This document shows, in pieces, positions 19,715 through 27,540 of a DNA stretch of 64,000 bases (positions are counted from its first letter, which is position 1; each line of letters begins with the position of its first letter). Source of the DNA: Komagataeibacter sp. FNDCR2 (GTDB lineage: Bacteria > Pseudomonadota > Alphaproteobacteria > Acetobacterales > Acetobacteraceae); assembly GCF_021295395.1 (NCBI RefSeq), contig NZ_JAIWOU010000001.1, positions 2,865,001-2,929,000 on the forward strand. Direction: 5' to 3'. The notes beneath the pieces were generated by a model that worked only from the letters and a program-made list of their open reading frames with translations, ran no database searches and was not told the DNA's origin. Position numbers and translations under genes: made by a program.

Positions 19715-19936
19715 TCATAAGGGCAATGTTCCCGGTTCCTGCGCGTACGCTTTGGTTTCCAGTGGCCTTAGCTGACGGGCATCCATGGTCTGATCCCATG
19801 GCTGGTGCATGTGCGTGGCAGCCCACTGCTCAATGAGATCCTCACAGCCTCGCGTTTGAAATCTTCCGTATACCTCATGCTCTCGTCGGTCTCCTGATAC
19901 GAGCTTGAAACGCTCAGATGACAGGTGCTGAATCAT
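19715..19936 (-). CDS. Hypothetical protein, 73 aa, downstream of the FAD monooxygenase
   Basis: It starts MIQHLSSERFKLVSGDRREH with AAGGAA 6 bases before the ATG, 25 bases after the stop of the monooxygenase gene on the same strand. This suggests co-transcription. The first 50 residues look protein-like (charged and aromatic); the last 20 are less so, and a frameshift is possible. I do not recognise the family. Confidence 0.4.
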   Translation of the reverse strand: MIQHLSSERFKLVSGDRREHEVYGRFQTRGCEDLIEQWAATHMHQPWDQTMDARQLRPLETKAYAQEPGTLPL

Positions 19937-19961
19937 TGCAATTCCTTATCGAATCTTATGT

Positions 19962-21440
19962 TCAAGTTCGTCCCGATAAAGATGTATGTGCTGCCATTCC
20001 TGCCAGGGCAGTCTCGATCACCGGCCAGTTCCCATCATGTGCACGCGCCATAACGTAGCCATCAGGGCGTACCAGCCAGATGCCATTTCCAGCCGGCTGA
20101 CAGAGTTCGGGTTTCAGCAGGGAAGAATGGCGGGCGATCATGGCCCGCGCCTGTTCATCGTCTCTGGCAACCAGTGTAAAGCGGGGAAGGTTGCTTGTGC
20201 TCATGGTACAGGCGGTAGTAAATCGCTGCCCGGGTCGCGGGCCTCGGAGCCCTCTGGCAGAACCGGTATTGAGGGGACTGTCCGGATACTCGATCCTGAC
20301 GCCGGAAAGCCGGTTGGCGGCAGCGCGACGGATCATTGGTATGCTGAAGATTCCCCTTACGATAAAGCCGCGCAGCAGTCGCGCCAGACGGCTTCTGAGT
20401 AGAACAATTCTGGTCATACGGCCGGAATCGGACAGGATCTGCCGGGCGACCGCACTGCGTTCGATGCTGTAGCTGTCCAACAGGGTCGGACTGGCCTCGT
20501 GTCGCTCGACAAGTGCCAGTTTCCACGCAAGGTTGAAGGCGTCCTGCATACCCATGTTCATGCCCTGTCCCCCGGCAGGGCTATGGATATGAGCCGCATC
20601 ACCCGCGAGGAATACGCGGCCCGCACGATAATTCCGGACCGTGCGCTCGTTGACCCCGAAATCCGACAGCCAGACGGGGTTGGACAGGGTAATACCGCCC
20701 GGTCCGCGTCGGTCGACAATTGCCTGTACTTCCTGCAGGGTCGGGGCATGCAATGGAGCAGAACCGATATCGGCAATAATACGGTAACGATCCGGCGATA
20801 TGGGAAAGAATACGACCGCTCCCTCAGGATGCCAGAAAATAGCCAGTTCGTCCGGCTTGATGGCGAGACCTGCGACATGCACATCGGCGATGATAAAACC
20901 AGTTGGCAGGGTATCGCCCTCAAATGCCAGGCCAAGCCTGCGGCGGACAAAGGAATGGGCGCCATCGCAACCGATGAGCCATGCTGCCTCCATGGTTTCG
21001 CTTTTACCCCCGGCATGTGTCAGGGTGCATGAAACGCCATCGCCCTTATCGACGAAGTCCGTCAGTTCGATGCCGCGTTCGACTGTTCCACCAAGATCCC
21101 GGAGATGGGCTTCCAGCAGACGTTCGGTCTCTGATTGCGGGATCATCAGAAGATAATTGAATGGTGAAGTAATCGTCGCGAACGTGACACGGGCAAGGAC
21201 TTTGCCGTCGGAGTGAATGCCGACGGCTTTTGCATGCAGGCCAGTGGCCACGAAAGCATCGGCACAGCCCGCTACTTCCAGCAGTTCAAGGGTTCGGGCC
21301 CAGACGGCGAGGGCTCTGGACTGATCGGTGCGCCCGGGTGCTTTATCGACAAGCCTGACGGGCACTCGATACCGCGCAAGCTCGGCAGCCATGATCAGAC
21401 CGACCGGCCCCGCACCGACGACAAGAACAGGCTTCGACAT
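19962..21440 (-). CDS. FAD-dependent aromatic monooxygenase (PHBH/UbiH type)
   Basis: A 492-residue class A flavoprotein hydroxylase. The N-terminus has the dinucleotide-binding VLVVGAGPVGLIMAAELAR, then the DG motif in WLIGCDGAHSFVRRRLG (about 170), then GRVFLAGDAAHIHSPAGGQG with GD contacting FAD ribityl, followed by NMGMQDAFNLAWKLAL. A thioredoxin-like C-terminal end (residues about 400-490) is as in the MhpA/phenol-hydroxylase subgroup. I chose the ATG at 21440 because it starts the Rossmann strand directly. An in-frame start at 21485 would add 15 residues with little support. Substrates of such enzymes are phenolic or polyketide rings, but none can be named here. Confidence 0.85.
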   Translation of the reverse strand: MSKPVLVVGAGPVGLIMAAELARYRVPVRLVDKAPGRTDQSRALAVWARTLELLEVAGCADAFVATGLHAKAVGIHSDGKVLARVTFATITSPFNYLLMIPQSETERLLEAHLRDLGGTVERGIELTDFVDKGDGVSCTLTHAGGKSETMEAAWLIGCDGAHSFVRRRLGLAFEGDTLPTGFIIADVHVAGLAIKPDELAIFWHPEGAVVFFPISPDRYRIIADIGSAPLHAPTLQEVQAIVDRRGPGGITLSNPVWLSDFGVNERTVRNYRAGRVFLAGDAAHIHSPAGGQGMNMGMQDAFNLAWKLALVERHEASPTLLDSYSIERSAVARQILSDSGRMTRIVLLRSRLARLLRGFIVRGIFSIPMIRRAAANRLSGVRIEYPDSPLNTGSARGLRGPRPGQRFTTACTMSTSNLPRFTLVARDDEQARAMIARHSSLLKPELCQPAGNGIWLVRPDGYVMARAHDGNWPVIETALAGMAAHTSLSGRT

Positions 21441-21565
21441 GATTTTTGTCCGCAGGGAAAGGAACTGTCCGACTAGGCACAACAACCATTTCCCGGATTA
21501 ACGCCTGGGATGCTTAACCCGTTCCGGTCCAGAAAAAGGCAAAGGCATGGTCGCGCGTGCTCTGG

Positions 21566-21937
21566 TCAACCCGCCTTTGCCCCTTGAACCTCGGGGTCAT
21601 TTTCAAAGGCGTGCAGGACGGCAGACCAGAATGCCCGCAGGCTTGGAAAACAGCCCCAGTTGGGAGGCTCTTCAGCTTCTGCAGTCGGATCTATACCAAG
21701 CAGGGCCTTGCTGACGCGGGCGATTTCTTCATCCGTGCAGGCCAGTAAGGTTTTCAATTCGTCGATCGTTTGCAGTTTAAACGGGAGATCATGCGTTCGA
21801 GGTCCGCACTGGATCGCTTCCTCCAGCGTATCTCCAAACATATCAGCATCTTCGCCTAAAGAACTGGCGCCGAGGCCAGTTAGACGATCAAATGTTTGGC
21901 GGATCTCGTAATCAGTAAAGCCTAACAGGCTGCTCAT
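21566..21937 (-). CDS. Hypothetical protein, 123 aa
   Basis: Starts MSSLLGFTDYEIRQTFDRL. It is acidic and soluble, with no signal peptide, and has two Asp/Glu-rich helical stretches (LGEDADMFGDTLEEAI and LLACTDEEIARVSKALLG) and a tryptophan-containing tail (NWGCFPSLRAFWSAVLH). Codon use looks real. It is separated by about 125 bp from the monooxygenase on the same strand. I do not recognise the family. Confidence 0.6.
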   Translation of the reverse strand: MSSLLGFTDYEIRQTFDRLTGLGASSLGEDADMFGDTLEEAIQCGPRTHDLPFKLQTIDELKTLLACTDEEIARVSKALLGIDPTAEAEEPPNWGCFPSLRAFWSAVLHAFENDPEVQGAKAG

Positions 21938-22465
21938 AATATATGATCCTATTGTGTTCTTTATTTGTAACTTAATTTTTGTGTATCGTATGGTTTTTAG
22001 CAGGTCATGGCCGTCTGGCTTACGGTTATGCGGGGTACTTCATGATGGTTGAGATAAAGCCTCTTCTGCCGATGGGGTGAGAGAAGATTCCGATTGGTGG
22101 GCGTCCATGTCGGCTCAGTGGTGCGTAGCGGCGGTTGATGGAAGCGCTCAGGCGTGTCGTCATGCCTGAAGGACAGCCTACTTGCATCCGCAATGCAATG
22201 CGAACGGCCTGCGTCGCCGCGAAATGCCCGGTTGTATGCAGTAGGCTGCCGGGAAACAGGGCATCCGTGCTTGGACAGCAGACATAGAAATGGATGGTGG
22301 CAGGAGGGAGGGGCATCGGCAGGAAGTTCAGGTGCACGAAGTCTGTTTAATAACGATTTTCAATATATCTTATGGTTTCATACAATCATCACACTTGTTC
22401 GGGCATGTTTTTGCTATGGCAATCCTGCCTGCGCTTTTGCGGGTTTTTTCAGAGGTTTCCGGATC
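21938..22465. other. 528-bp gap with no secure gene
   Basis: It holds one minus-strand frame of about 100 codons (22026-22337) with fairly normal codon use but no ribosome site and no family I know. The plus strand has nothing convincing until the small gene at 22466. The last 100 bases are AT-rich and may hold its promoter. Confidence 0.4.
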
Positions 22466-22627
22466 ATGGACAGAACATCTGATATTACTCCATCCCCCCG
22501 CAAGGAGCCGCATGAGGAATGGCGTGAGGCCCTGATTCATGCATGGAAAAACAGGGGCGGCCATATCCGGTCATACGATACGGCACCTGCCGTTACGGAT
22601 GAAGGTTTCATATTTGACGAACCCTGA
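22466..22627 (+). CDS. Small hypothetical protein, 53 aa
   Basis: ATG preceded by AGAGG at about 10 bases. The product starts MDRTSDITPSPRKEPHEEW and ends TDEGFIFDEP. It is short, soluble and highly charged, with two acidic ends around a basic middle (ALIHAWKNRGGHIRSYD). It has no signal peptide and I do not recognise it. An upstream in-frame extension to 22154 is open but has no supporting features. Confidence 0.5.
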   Translation: MDRTSDITPSPRKEPHEEWREALIHAWKNRGGHIRSYDTAPAVTDEGFIFDEP

Positions 22628-22788
22628 TTTTTTAATAATACGAATATAATTTATACATTTATGAGCATTGTTTATGATTCATTCGGTTACAAATGAGGTA
22701 TGAAGGTGGTCTTTATTTATTAAGATCATCATTTTATAATCTATTTTCTGATTGAGAAAATCAGTTATGTTAAGAGGATATTAATAAC

Positions 22789-23022
22789 ATGAAAAAAGCA
22801 CTGCTTTTTGCTGCGGCGCTCGGTCTTTCCCTTCCTGTCGTGGCGCATGCGGAAGACAACACCGAAATGCATCATGAAGGTGAGCGCGGTCATCATCACG
22901 GCCGCAATCATGGCGATCATGAGCATGGTGACCGCGAACAGGGTGATCGTGAGCATGGCGACCATGAACATGGTGATCATGAGCATGGTGACCATGAACA
23001 TGGCGATCACGCGCAGCAGTAA
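22789..23022 (+). CDS. Exported His/Asp-rich repeat protein, probably metal binding
   Basis: A 77-residue protein with a clear signal peptide (MKKALLFAAALGLSLPVVAHA, cleaved before ED). The mature part is almost only His, Asp, Glu, Gly and Arg and is built from tandem five-residue units H/R-E-H/Q-G-D, about eight copies between residues 42 and 74. Such low-complexity His/Asp repeats bind Ni, Zn, Cu or Co and act as periplasmic metal sponges or chaperones. I infer the function from composition only. AAGAGGA lies about 11 bases before the ATG and a strong terminator follows, so it is a single-gene unit. Confidence 0.8.
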   Translation: MKKALLFAAALGLSLPVVAHAEDNTEMHHEGERGHHHGRNHGDHEHGDREQGDREHGDHEHGDHEHGDHEHGDHAQQ

Positions 23023-23047
23023 TCTGCGAACGTAAAAGCCTGAAGAA

Positions 23048-23081
23048 GGGGGCGCTCCGTTTGGGGTGCCCCCTTTTTTTT
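23048..23081 (+). terminator. Rho-independent terminator of the His/Asp-rich gene
   Basis: gggggcgctcc and ggggtgccccc form an 11-bp stem with one G-T pair and a 4-base loop, followed by eight T. It starts 25 bases after the stop codon. Confidence 0.9.
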
Positions 23082-23334
23082 GGAAAATGTTATCCAACTA
23101 TGAACAGAGACGGATCAGGCGCTGTCAGCGATTGGTAATTTTATCCGTTGGGCAAGCGTTTCCCCGGGCCTGACGTTTCCGGGGGCATAAATATCAGAGC
23201 TGACCACAAGACCACGGGAGCCTGAAAGAAGGGCTCGATTGCAAAGGGCGGGACCGTTGTGAAGCATCTGCCCGCGGTTGCGGCGGCTATGGCACGAAAG
23301 TCTTCGGGATCGTGGAGGAGGCAGGGAACGCCAC

Positions 23335-24516
23335 TCACAGCCGAAAGCGCAGCCAGAGCCAGCCCGTCAGGGCTGAGAGGATGGAACCCGCGAATATTCC
23401 GATCTTTGCCGGGACCACAAGATCCGAGCCAAAAAATGCCAGATCCGCGATAAACAGGCTGATCGTGAATCCGATACCGCACAGTAGCGAAAGACCAAAC
23501 AGCATTCCTGTCGATGTCGCGGCCGGAAGTGTGGTGATCTTCCATCGGGTGGCGAGCATCGTCGCGCCGAATACGCCGGCCGGTTTGCCAATGAGCAATC
23601 CCGTCATGATCCCGACGGGAACAGCCTTGAGCATCATGCCTGCATGAACGCCCATAAGTGAAATGCCCACATTCATGAAACCGAACAGCGGTAGAATTCC
23701 CCATGTGACAACGGGTGCCAACATGGAGGCTGCTTTATCCACAGGGGCGGTCTGTCTGTTGTGCATTGCAGGTGCCGTGGCAGGCAGGCAGAGTCCGGTC
23801 ACAACCCCCGCAAGGGTCGGATGCAGCCCCGAAACCAGCAGGGCGGCCCATAACAGGACACAGCCGAGGGCATAGCCCCAGAGTGTTCTGACACCAGCCC
23901 TGTTCGCACCGACCAGCGCCACCGTGACGATCAGGGCGGCCACCAGCGCAGGCCAATACAGGGCCGCCCCGTAGAACAGGGCGATTACGACGATACCGAG
24001 CACATCATCAAAAATGGCAAGGGCCATCAACCAGGCCCTGGCTCCCGGAGAGACACGATGACCGAGTGCGAGAATAATCGGTAAGGTAAACGCCGCATCG
24101 GTCGCAACGGGAATGGCCCAACCGCGCGCGGCTTCCGGATGGCCGTATGTCACCAGAAGGTAAATCAGGGCAGGTACGACCATTCCGCCCACCGCGCCGA
24201 TCAGAGGAAGGGCGATGCGGCGCAGGGACGAGAGATGCCCGGAGACGATCTCCTTCTTGATTTCAAGAATGACCACCAGAAAAAACAGGGTCATGAGCCC
24301 ATCCGACACCCATGCGTCGATGTTTTCCGGCCCTCGGGCTCCAAGGAAGGACAACTTCACAGGCAGTGTTATCAGGGCGGTATAGCCTGCCGCCCATGGC
24401 GAATTCGCCAAGGTGAGTCCCGCAAGGGAGGTTAGCAGAAGGACGGACGCCCCCCCGGCGGGGGAACTCCAGAAACGTCGGATGCGATCAGTAAACGTAA
24501 CAGGGGTATCAGGCAT
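23335..24516 (-). CDS. nhaA: Na+/H+ antiporter NhaA
   Basis: A 393-residue inner-membrane protein with about 12 hydrophobic segments and the normal NhaA length. The ion-binding residues are present: PVATDAAFTLPIILALG (Asp of TM4) and LAIFDDVLGIVVIALFY (the Asp-Asp pair of TM5), along with EIKKEIVSG after TM2 and the Lys of TM10 region MLKAVPVGIMTGLLIGK. It exchanges periplasmic protons for cytoplasmic Na+ or Li+ and is driven by the membrane potential. It is monocistronic. About 240 bases of unassigned sequence separate it from the gene convergent to it. Confidence 0.93.
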   Translation of the reverse strand: MPDTPVTFTDRIRRFWSSPAGGASVLLLTSLAGLTLANSPWAAGYTALITLPVKLSFLGARGPENIDAWVSDGLMTLFFLVVILEIKKEIVSGHLSSLRRIALPLIGAVGGMVVPALIYLLVTYGHPEAARGWAIPVATDAAFTLPIILALGHRVSPGARAWLMALAIFDDVLGIVVIALFYGAALYWPALVAALIVTVALVGANRAGVRTLWGYALGCVLLWAALLVSGLHPTLAGVVTGLCLPATAPAMHNRQTAPVDKAASMLAPVVTWGILPLFGFMNVGISLMGVHAGMMLKAVPVGIMTGLLIGKPAGVFGATMLATRWKITTLPAATSTGMLFGLSLLCGIGFTISLFIADLAFFGSDLVVPAKIGIFAGSILSALTGWLWLRFRL

Positions 24517-24639
24517 TCATGGTCCTTGGATAAATCAGATCGCAGCGACAGGCCGACAACCTTACGATGCCTTGAACGACCCTGAAATCCCGAACGGAAA
24601 TATGCGGTCTGTTACCCGAAATAACAGCGGGGAAATGAG

Positions 24640-25209
24640 TTATCGAGAAGGGTTCTTTACGGGCTCTTGATTGTCGACAAGAAAGTCCAGTTGATAAAGT
24701 GACTGATCTTTTGAGCGTTTTTGCTGAAGGATATGAATGGACGGATCCTGTGGTAGCAGGCAGTTCACCAGCCAGACCGTCCGGGCATCGGCGGGCCTGT
24801 TCCGGTAAACAAGATGATAAGGCCCATTGCCAAGGCGGCCCTGTGCGTCAAACGCAATGTCGATCAGGCCAGTACCTCCTTTCATCATGTCAATGGTAGG
24901 AAAAGCTCCGGCATCGGGACGGAGGGACACGGACTTTCCGTTCAGTGAAAGCGACAGGTTGCCGGCAATCCGTTCCGCATACCCGCGCTGTTCCTCCGTT
25001 GACATGACGCCATCTCCATTGCGGTCGATCTGCCGGATCACCCGATCCGCCATGTCCACCCCCGGTGTCAGCCGGAGCCGCAACGTGATCCCGTCCCGCG
25101 CCAGACCGATCGTTGTCGCCTGCAGGTACTCATCCAGCCGGTGCGCCTGCGCCGGAAAGTAGACCGCCAGCAGTATGACAGCGACCGGCACCACCCATTT
25201 GCCGAACAT
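24640..25209 (-). CDS. Exported protein with an EF-hand-like motif
   Basis: A 189-residue product that starts MFGKWVVPVAVILLAVYFP, a signal peptide with cleavage after AQA. Residues about 62-74 read DRNGDGVMSTEEQ, an EF-hand calcium loop. The rest is beta-rich with no known domain. The ATG at 25209 overlaps the stop of the DUF3500 gene (TGATG), so the two are translationally coupled. The frame is open further upstream within that gene, but this start gives the signal peptide. Its role is unknown. The pairing with DUF3500 suggests a joint periplasmic function. Confidence 0.75.
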   Translation of the reverse strand: MFGKWVVPVAVILLAVYFPAQAHRLDEYLQATTIGLARDGITLRLRLTPGVDMADRVIRQIDRNGDGVMSTEEQRGYAERIAGNLSLSLNGKSVSLRPDAGAFPTIDMMKGGTGLIDIAFDAQGRLGNGPYHLVYRNRPADARTVWLVNCLLPQDPSIHILQQKRSKDQSLYQLDFLVDNQEPVKNPSR

Positions 25210-26420
25210 CACCGCAGCGTAAACCGGCTGCCATAACTGTTCGTCGGGTCGCGATAGACTGTATGGACATGCATTGTGGCATCGCCGCCGACGCCCTGCG
25301 GCGAAAACTCGATCAGCAGATGCGGCCCCTGAATCCGGTAATAGGACGACCCGTTCCGGTCGGGGGCATGGGTCACCGGCCCGCTCCATGCAAACCACGT
25401 TTCATTCAGGTCATCACGGATTTCCTTCAGGCGCGGGGCCGCATAGGCATCATTGATGAGCCCCGCCCATTCACCGATCACGTCCATAAGCAGTTCCTTC
25501 TGGGCCATTGTCAGTGAAGAACCCTTGATGCCTTCGGGCACGATTGTCTCGCCATCATGCCCTGGGCCGGAAACCAGATCCTCTACCTTATATGACAGAA
25601 TGGCCTGTTGACGCTGCATGGCATCCAGCCTGTCCAGCAGTGCAAACGCCCTGTCGTTTTCCCCCGCCAGCACCCGCACCGTCTTTTTGCCCGCCTGATA
25701 CACTGCGGGCTGCGCCCCGGTCAGTGTGGGTGTCATGACGCCGTGCACGCCGTCGATCACCACGTTAAGCCCGAGATGATGCCCGCCAAACTGCACCATC
25801 CATGGCGTCTGCTCCGATGGCGCGCCAAATATTGCAATCGTATAAACCGCCCTGCCGGATGCAAAGGGTGTCCCGCTATCCGCCAGCGCCTGATCCGATC
25901 CCATGATGTCGAGAACTTTCTGATAGCCCCTGGCACTCAGAAGCACGTTCAGGAGATGCATGGCCGCCGTGCGTTGGGCCGTTGTAAGGTGTCCCATCTG
26001 CAAACCCGGACGCGGCACGTCGCTGACGGGAAAATTTGACCATACCGCAGCTCCGTAACGCTCACCGATAAACCCGCCGGGAGGCCCCATACCCGGTCCC
26101 TTCATACCCGGGGCCGCGGCCTGTGCATCCGTTACCGGCACGGAAGGTCCATCGGGCGTACTGCGGCGAAATCGCGCCAGCGTGCCATGTTTTTCCACCA
26201 CAAATGGAAACTGCACAGCCGCGCGTCCCTGCGCATCGAACGTTGCAAGAAAAGCCTTCGCGGCCTCGACGCTCGCCCTTGTCTGGCTGGCTGGCATATC
26301 CTTTCCCGAAGGCGCCGGATCTGGAGCGATCTGCACAGGATTACTCCTGGCGGCAACAGGCGCGGCCAGCAGAAGCCATGCGCTGGCGATAAAAACACTC
26401 TTGTGCCGCATTCCCACCAT
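25209..26420 (-). CDS. DUF3500 family exported protein
   Basis: About 403 residues with a signal peptide (MRHKSVFIASAWLLLAAPVA). The DUF3500 pattern is seen in QFGGHHLGLNVVIDG, GENDRAFALLDRL and, near the end, SSYYRIQGPHLLIEFSPQ and HVHTVYRDPTNSYG. The function is not established for this family. The start is one of two close ATGs (26420 or 26411). An in-frame TTG at 26444 would add eight residues. It is first in a two-gene operon with the EF-hand protein. Confidence 0.8.
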   Translation of the reverse strand: MVGMRHKSVFIASAWLLLAAPVAARSNPVQIAPDPAPSGKDMPASQTRASVEAAKAFLATFDAQGRAAVQFPFVVEKHGTLARFRRSTPDGPSVPVTDAQAAAPGMKGPGMGPPGGFIGERYGAAVWSNFPVSDVPRPGLQMGHLTTAQRTAAMHLLNVLLSARGYQKVLDIMGSDQALADSGTPFASGRAVYTIAIFGAPSEQTPWMVQFGGHHLGLNVVIDGVHGVMTPTLTGAQPAVYQAGKKTVRVLAGENDRAFALLDRLDAMQRQQAILSYKVEDLVSGPGHDGETIVPEGIKGSSLTMAQKELLMDVIGEWAGLINDAYAAPRLKEIRDDLNETWFAWSGPVTHAPDRNGSSYYRIQGPHLLIEFSPQGVGGDATMHVHTVYRDPTNSYGSRFTLR

Positions 26421-26554
26421 CCTGCATCCGGGCCTTTCCGCCAACTGGTTCGCCAGTTACCTGCTGGTATCATAACGGCAACGCATGGCTGTGCCTACAG
26501 ACCGGGTGAAGTGACTGATAGGATGGAGCTACCAGACAGTCGTGGAGAAACAGA

Positions 26555-27430
26555 ATGCAGGAAGCCGTCCTTTATGCACCGCAACAGGTGCAGGAACTTA
26601 TTTCCACGGGCGAAGTCGTGTTGGTTGACGTGCGTGACCGGAAGGATTTCGAGGCCGGACATCTGCCCGGCGCCGTCAACATGCCCGATATCTTTACCTA
26701 TCTGGCGGAAACGACCCCCGAGGGCCTGAAGGCGCTTCAGGATAAGTTTGCCGGTCTGTTTTCCGATTACGGTCTCGATGGCCAGAAGACAGCCATTATC
26801 TACGAAGATGCCCTGCACACGCGCTATGGCGGATCATGCCGTGGCTACTGGATACTGCGTTATCTGGGGTATCCAAAGGTTGGAATTCTCGATGGCGGAC
26901 TGAATGCATGGAAGCAGGCTGGCGGCCCCCTGACCACGCAGGCAGCCAATCCGGCCCGGACAACCTTTCCCGTCAGTATTCGTGCCGGGCTGATGGCCAC
27001 ATATGAAGACGTGCTTCAGGCGTTGGAAGACCGGAACACCAGGCTTCTTGATAACCGGGATCAGGTTGAATGGCTGGCTGAAAGTTCATCTCCCTACGGT
27101 GTGGATTTTGCCCCACGCAAGGGGCGCATTCCGGGGGCCGTATGGATTGAGTGGTATGATTTCATGAAAGTCACCGATGGGCAGGCTTCCTTCCGTTCCA
27201 AAGATGAGATACTTGCCCTGGCGGCTTCCCGTGGCCTTTCGCCTGATGATGACATTATCATCTACTGCTTCAAGGGCGCACGGGCCGCCAATACTTATGT
27301 TGCCCTGTCGGAAGCTGGTTTTGGCAGGCTGCGCATATATATGGGCTCGTGGAACGAGTGGTCCCGGAAACCGGAACTGCCTATTGAAGGAGGCACGCCC
27401 AAGGCCGCAGCCCCGTTACTGAGGAAGTAA
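26555..27430 (+). CDS. Two-domain rhodanese sulfurtransferase
   Basis: A 291-residue protein with two rhodanese domains. The first (about 8-125) has VVLVDVRDRKDFEAGHLPGA but no catalytic Cys in its loop. The second (about 145-280) has LLDNRDQVEW, GRIPGAVWIEW and the active-site loop YCFKGARAANT with Cys238. This is the layout of thiosulfate or 3-mercaptopyruvate sulfurtransferases, which move sulfane sulfur to cyanide or another acceptor. The loop C-F-K-G-A-R is closer to the thiosulfate type. There is no signal peptide, so it is cytoplasmic. Single gene. Confidence 0.85.
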   Translation: MQEAVLYAPQQVQELISTGEVVLVDVRDRKDFEAGHLPGAVNMPDIFTYLAETTPEGLKALQDKFAGLFSDYGLDGQKTAIIYEDALHTRYGGSCRGYWILRYLGYPKVGILDGGLNAWKQAGGPLTTQAANPARTTFPVSIRAGLMATYEDVLQALEDRNTRLLDNRDQVEWLAESSSPYGVDFAPRKGRIPGAVWIEWYDFMKVTDGQASFRSKDEILALAASRGLSPDDDIIIYCFKGARAANTYVALSEAGFGRLRIYMGSWNEWSRKPELPIEGGTPKAAAPLLRK

Positions 27431-27540
27431 GGAAGAAAGACGGAGGGGCGGAGGGATATATTCCCTTCGCCGTGCTTCAGGCAGAAGCCTGCCAAGGGCA
27501 TGTCGTGCAAACTATATGGACGTTTCTGGTGGAGCTTTTT

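Noticed and set aside
22026-22337. 103-codon minus-strand frame
   Set aside because: Codon use is passable but there is no ribosome site, no domain and no neighbour that supports it.
22861-23010. Short regular DNA repeat that could suggest a CRISPR array
   Set aside because: The period is 15 bases and codes for the His-Glu-His-Gly-Asp units; there are no spacers.
23141-23704. 187-codon minus-strand frame next to nhaA
   Set aside because: It overlaps nhaA in another frame and has the odd composition of a shadow.
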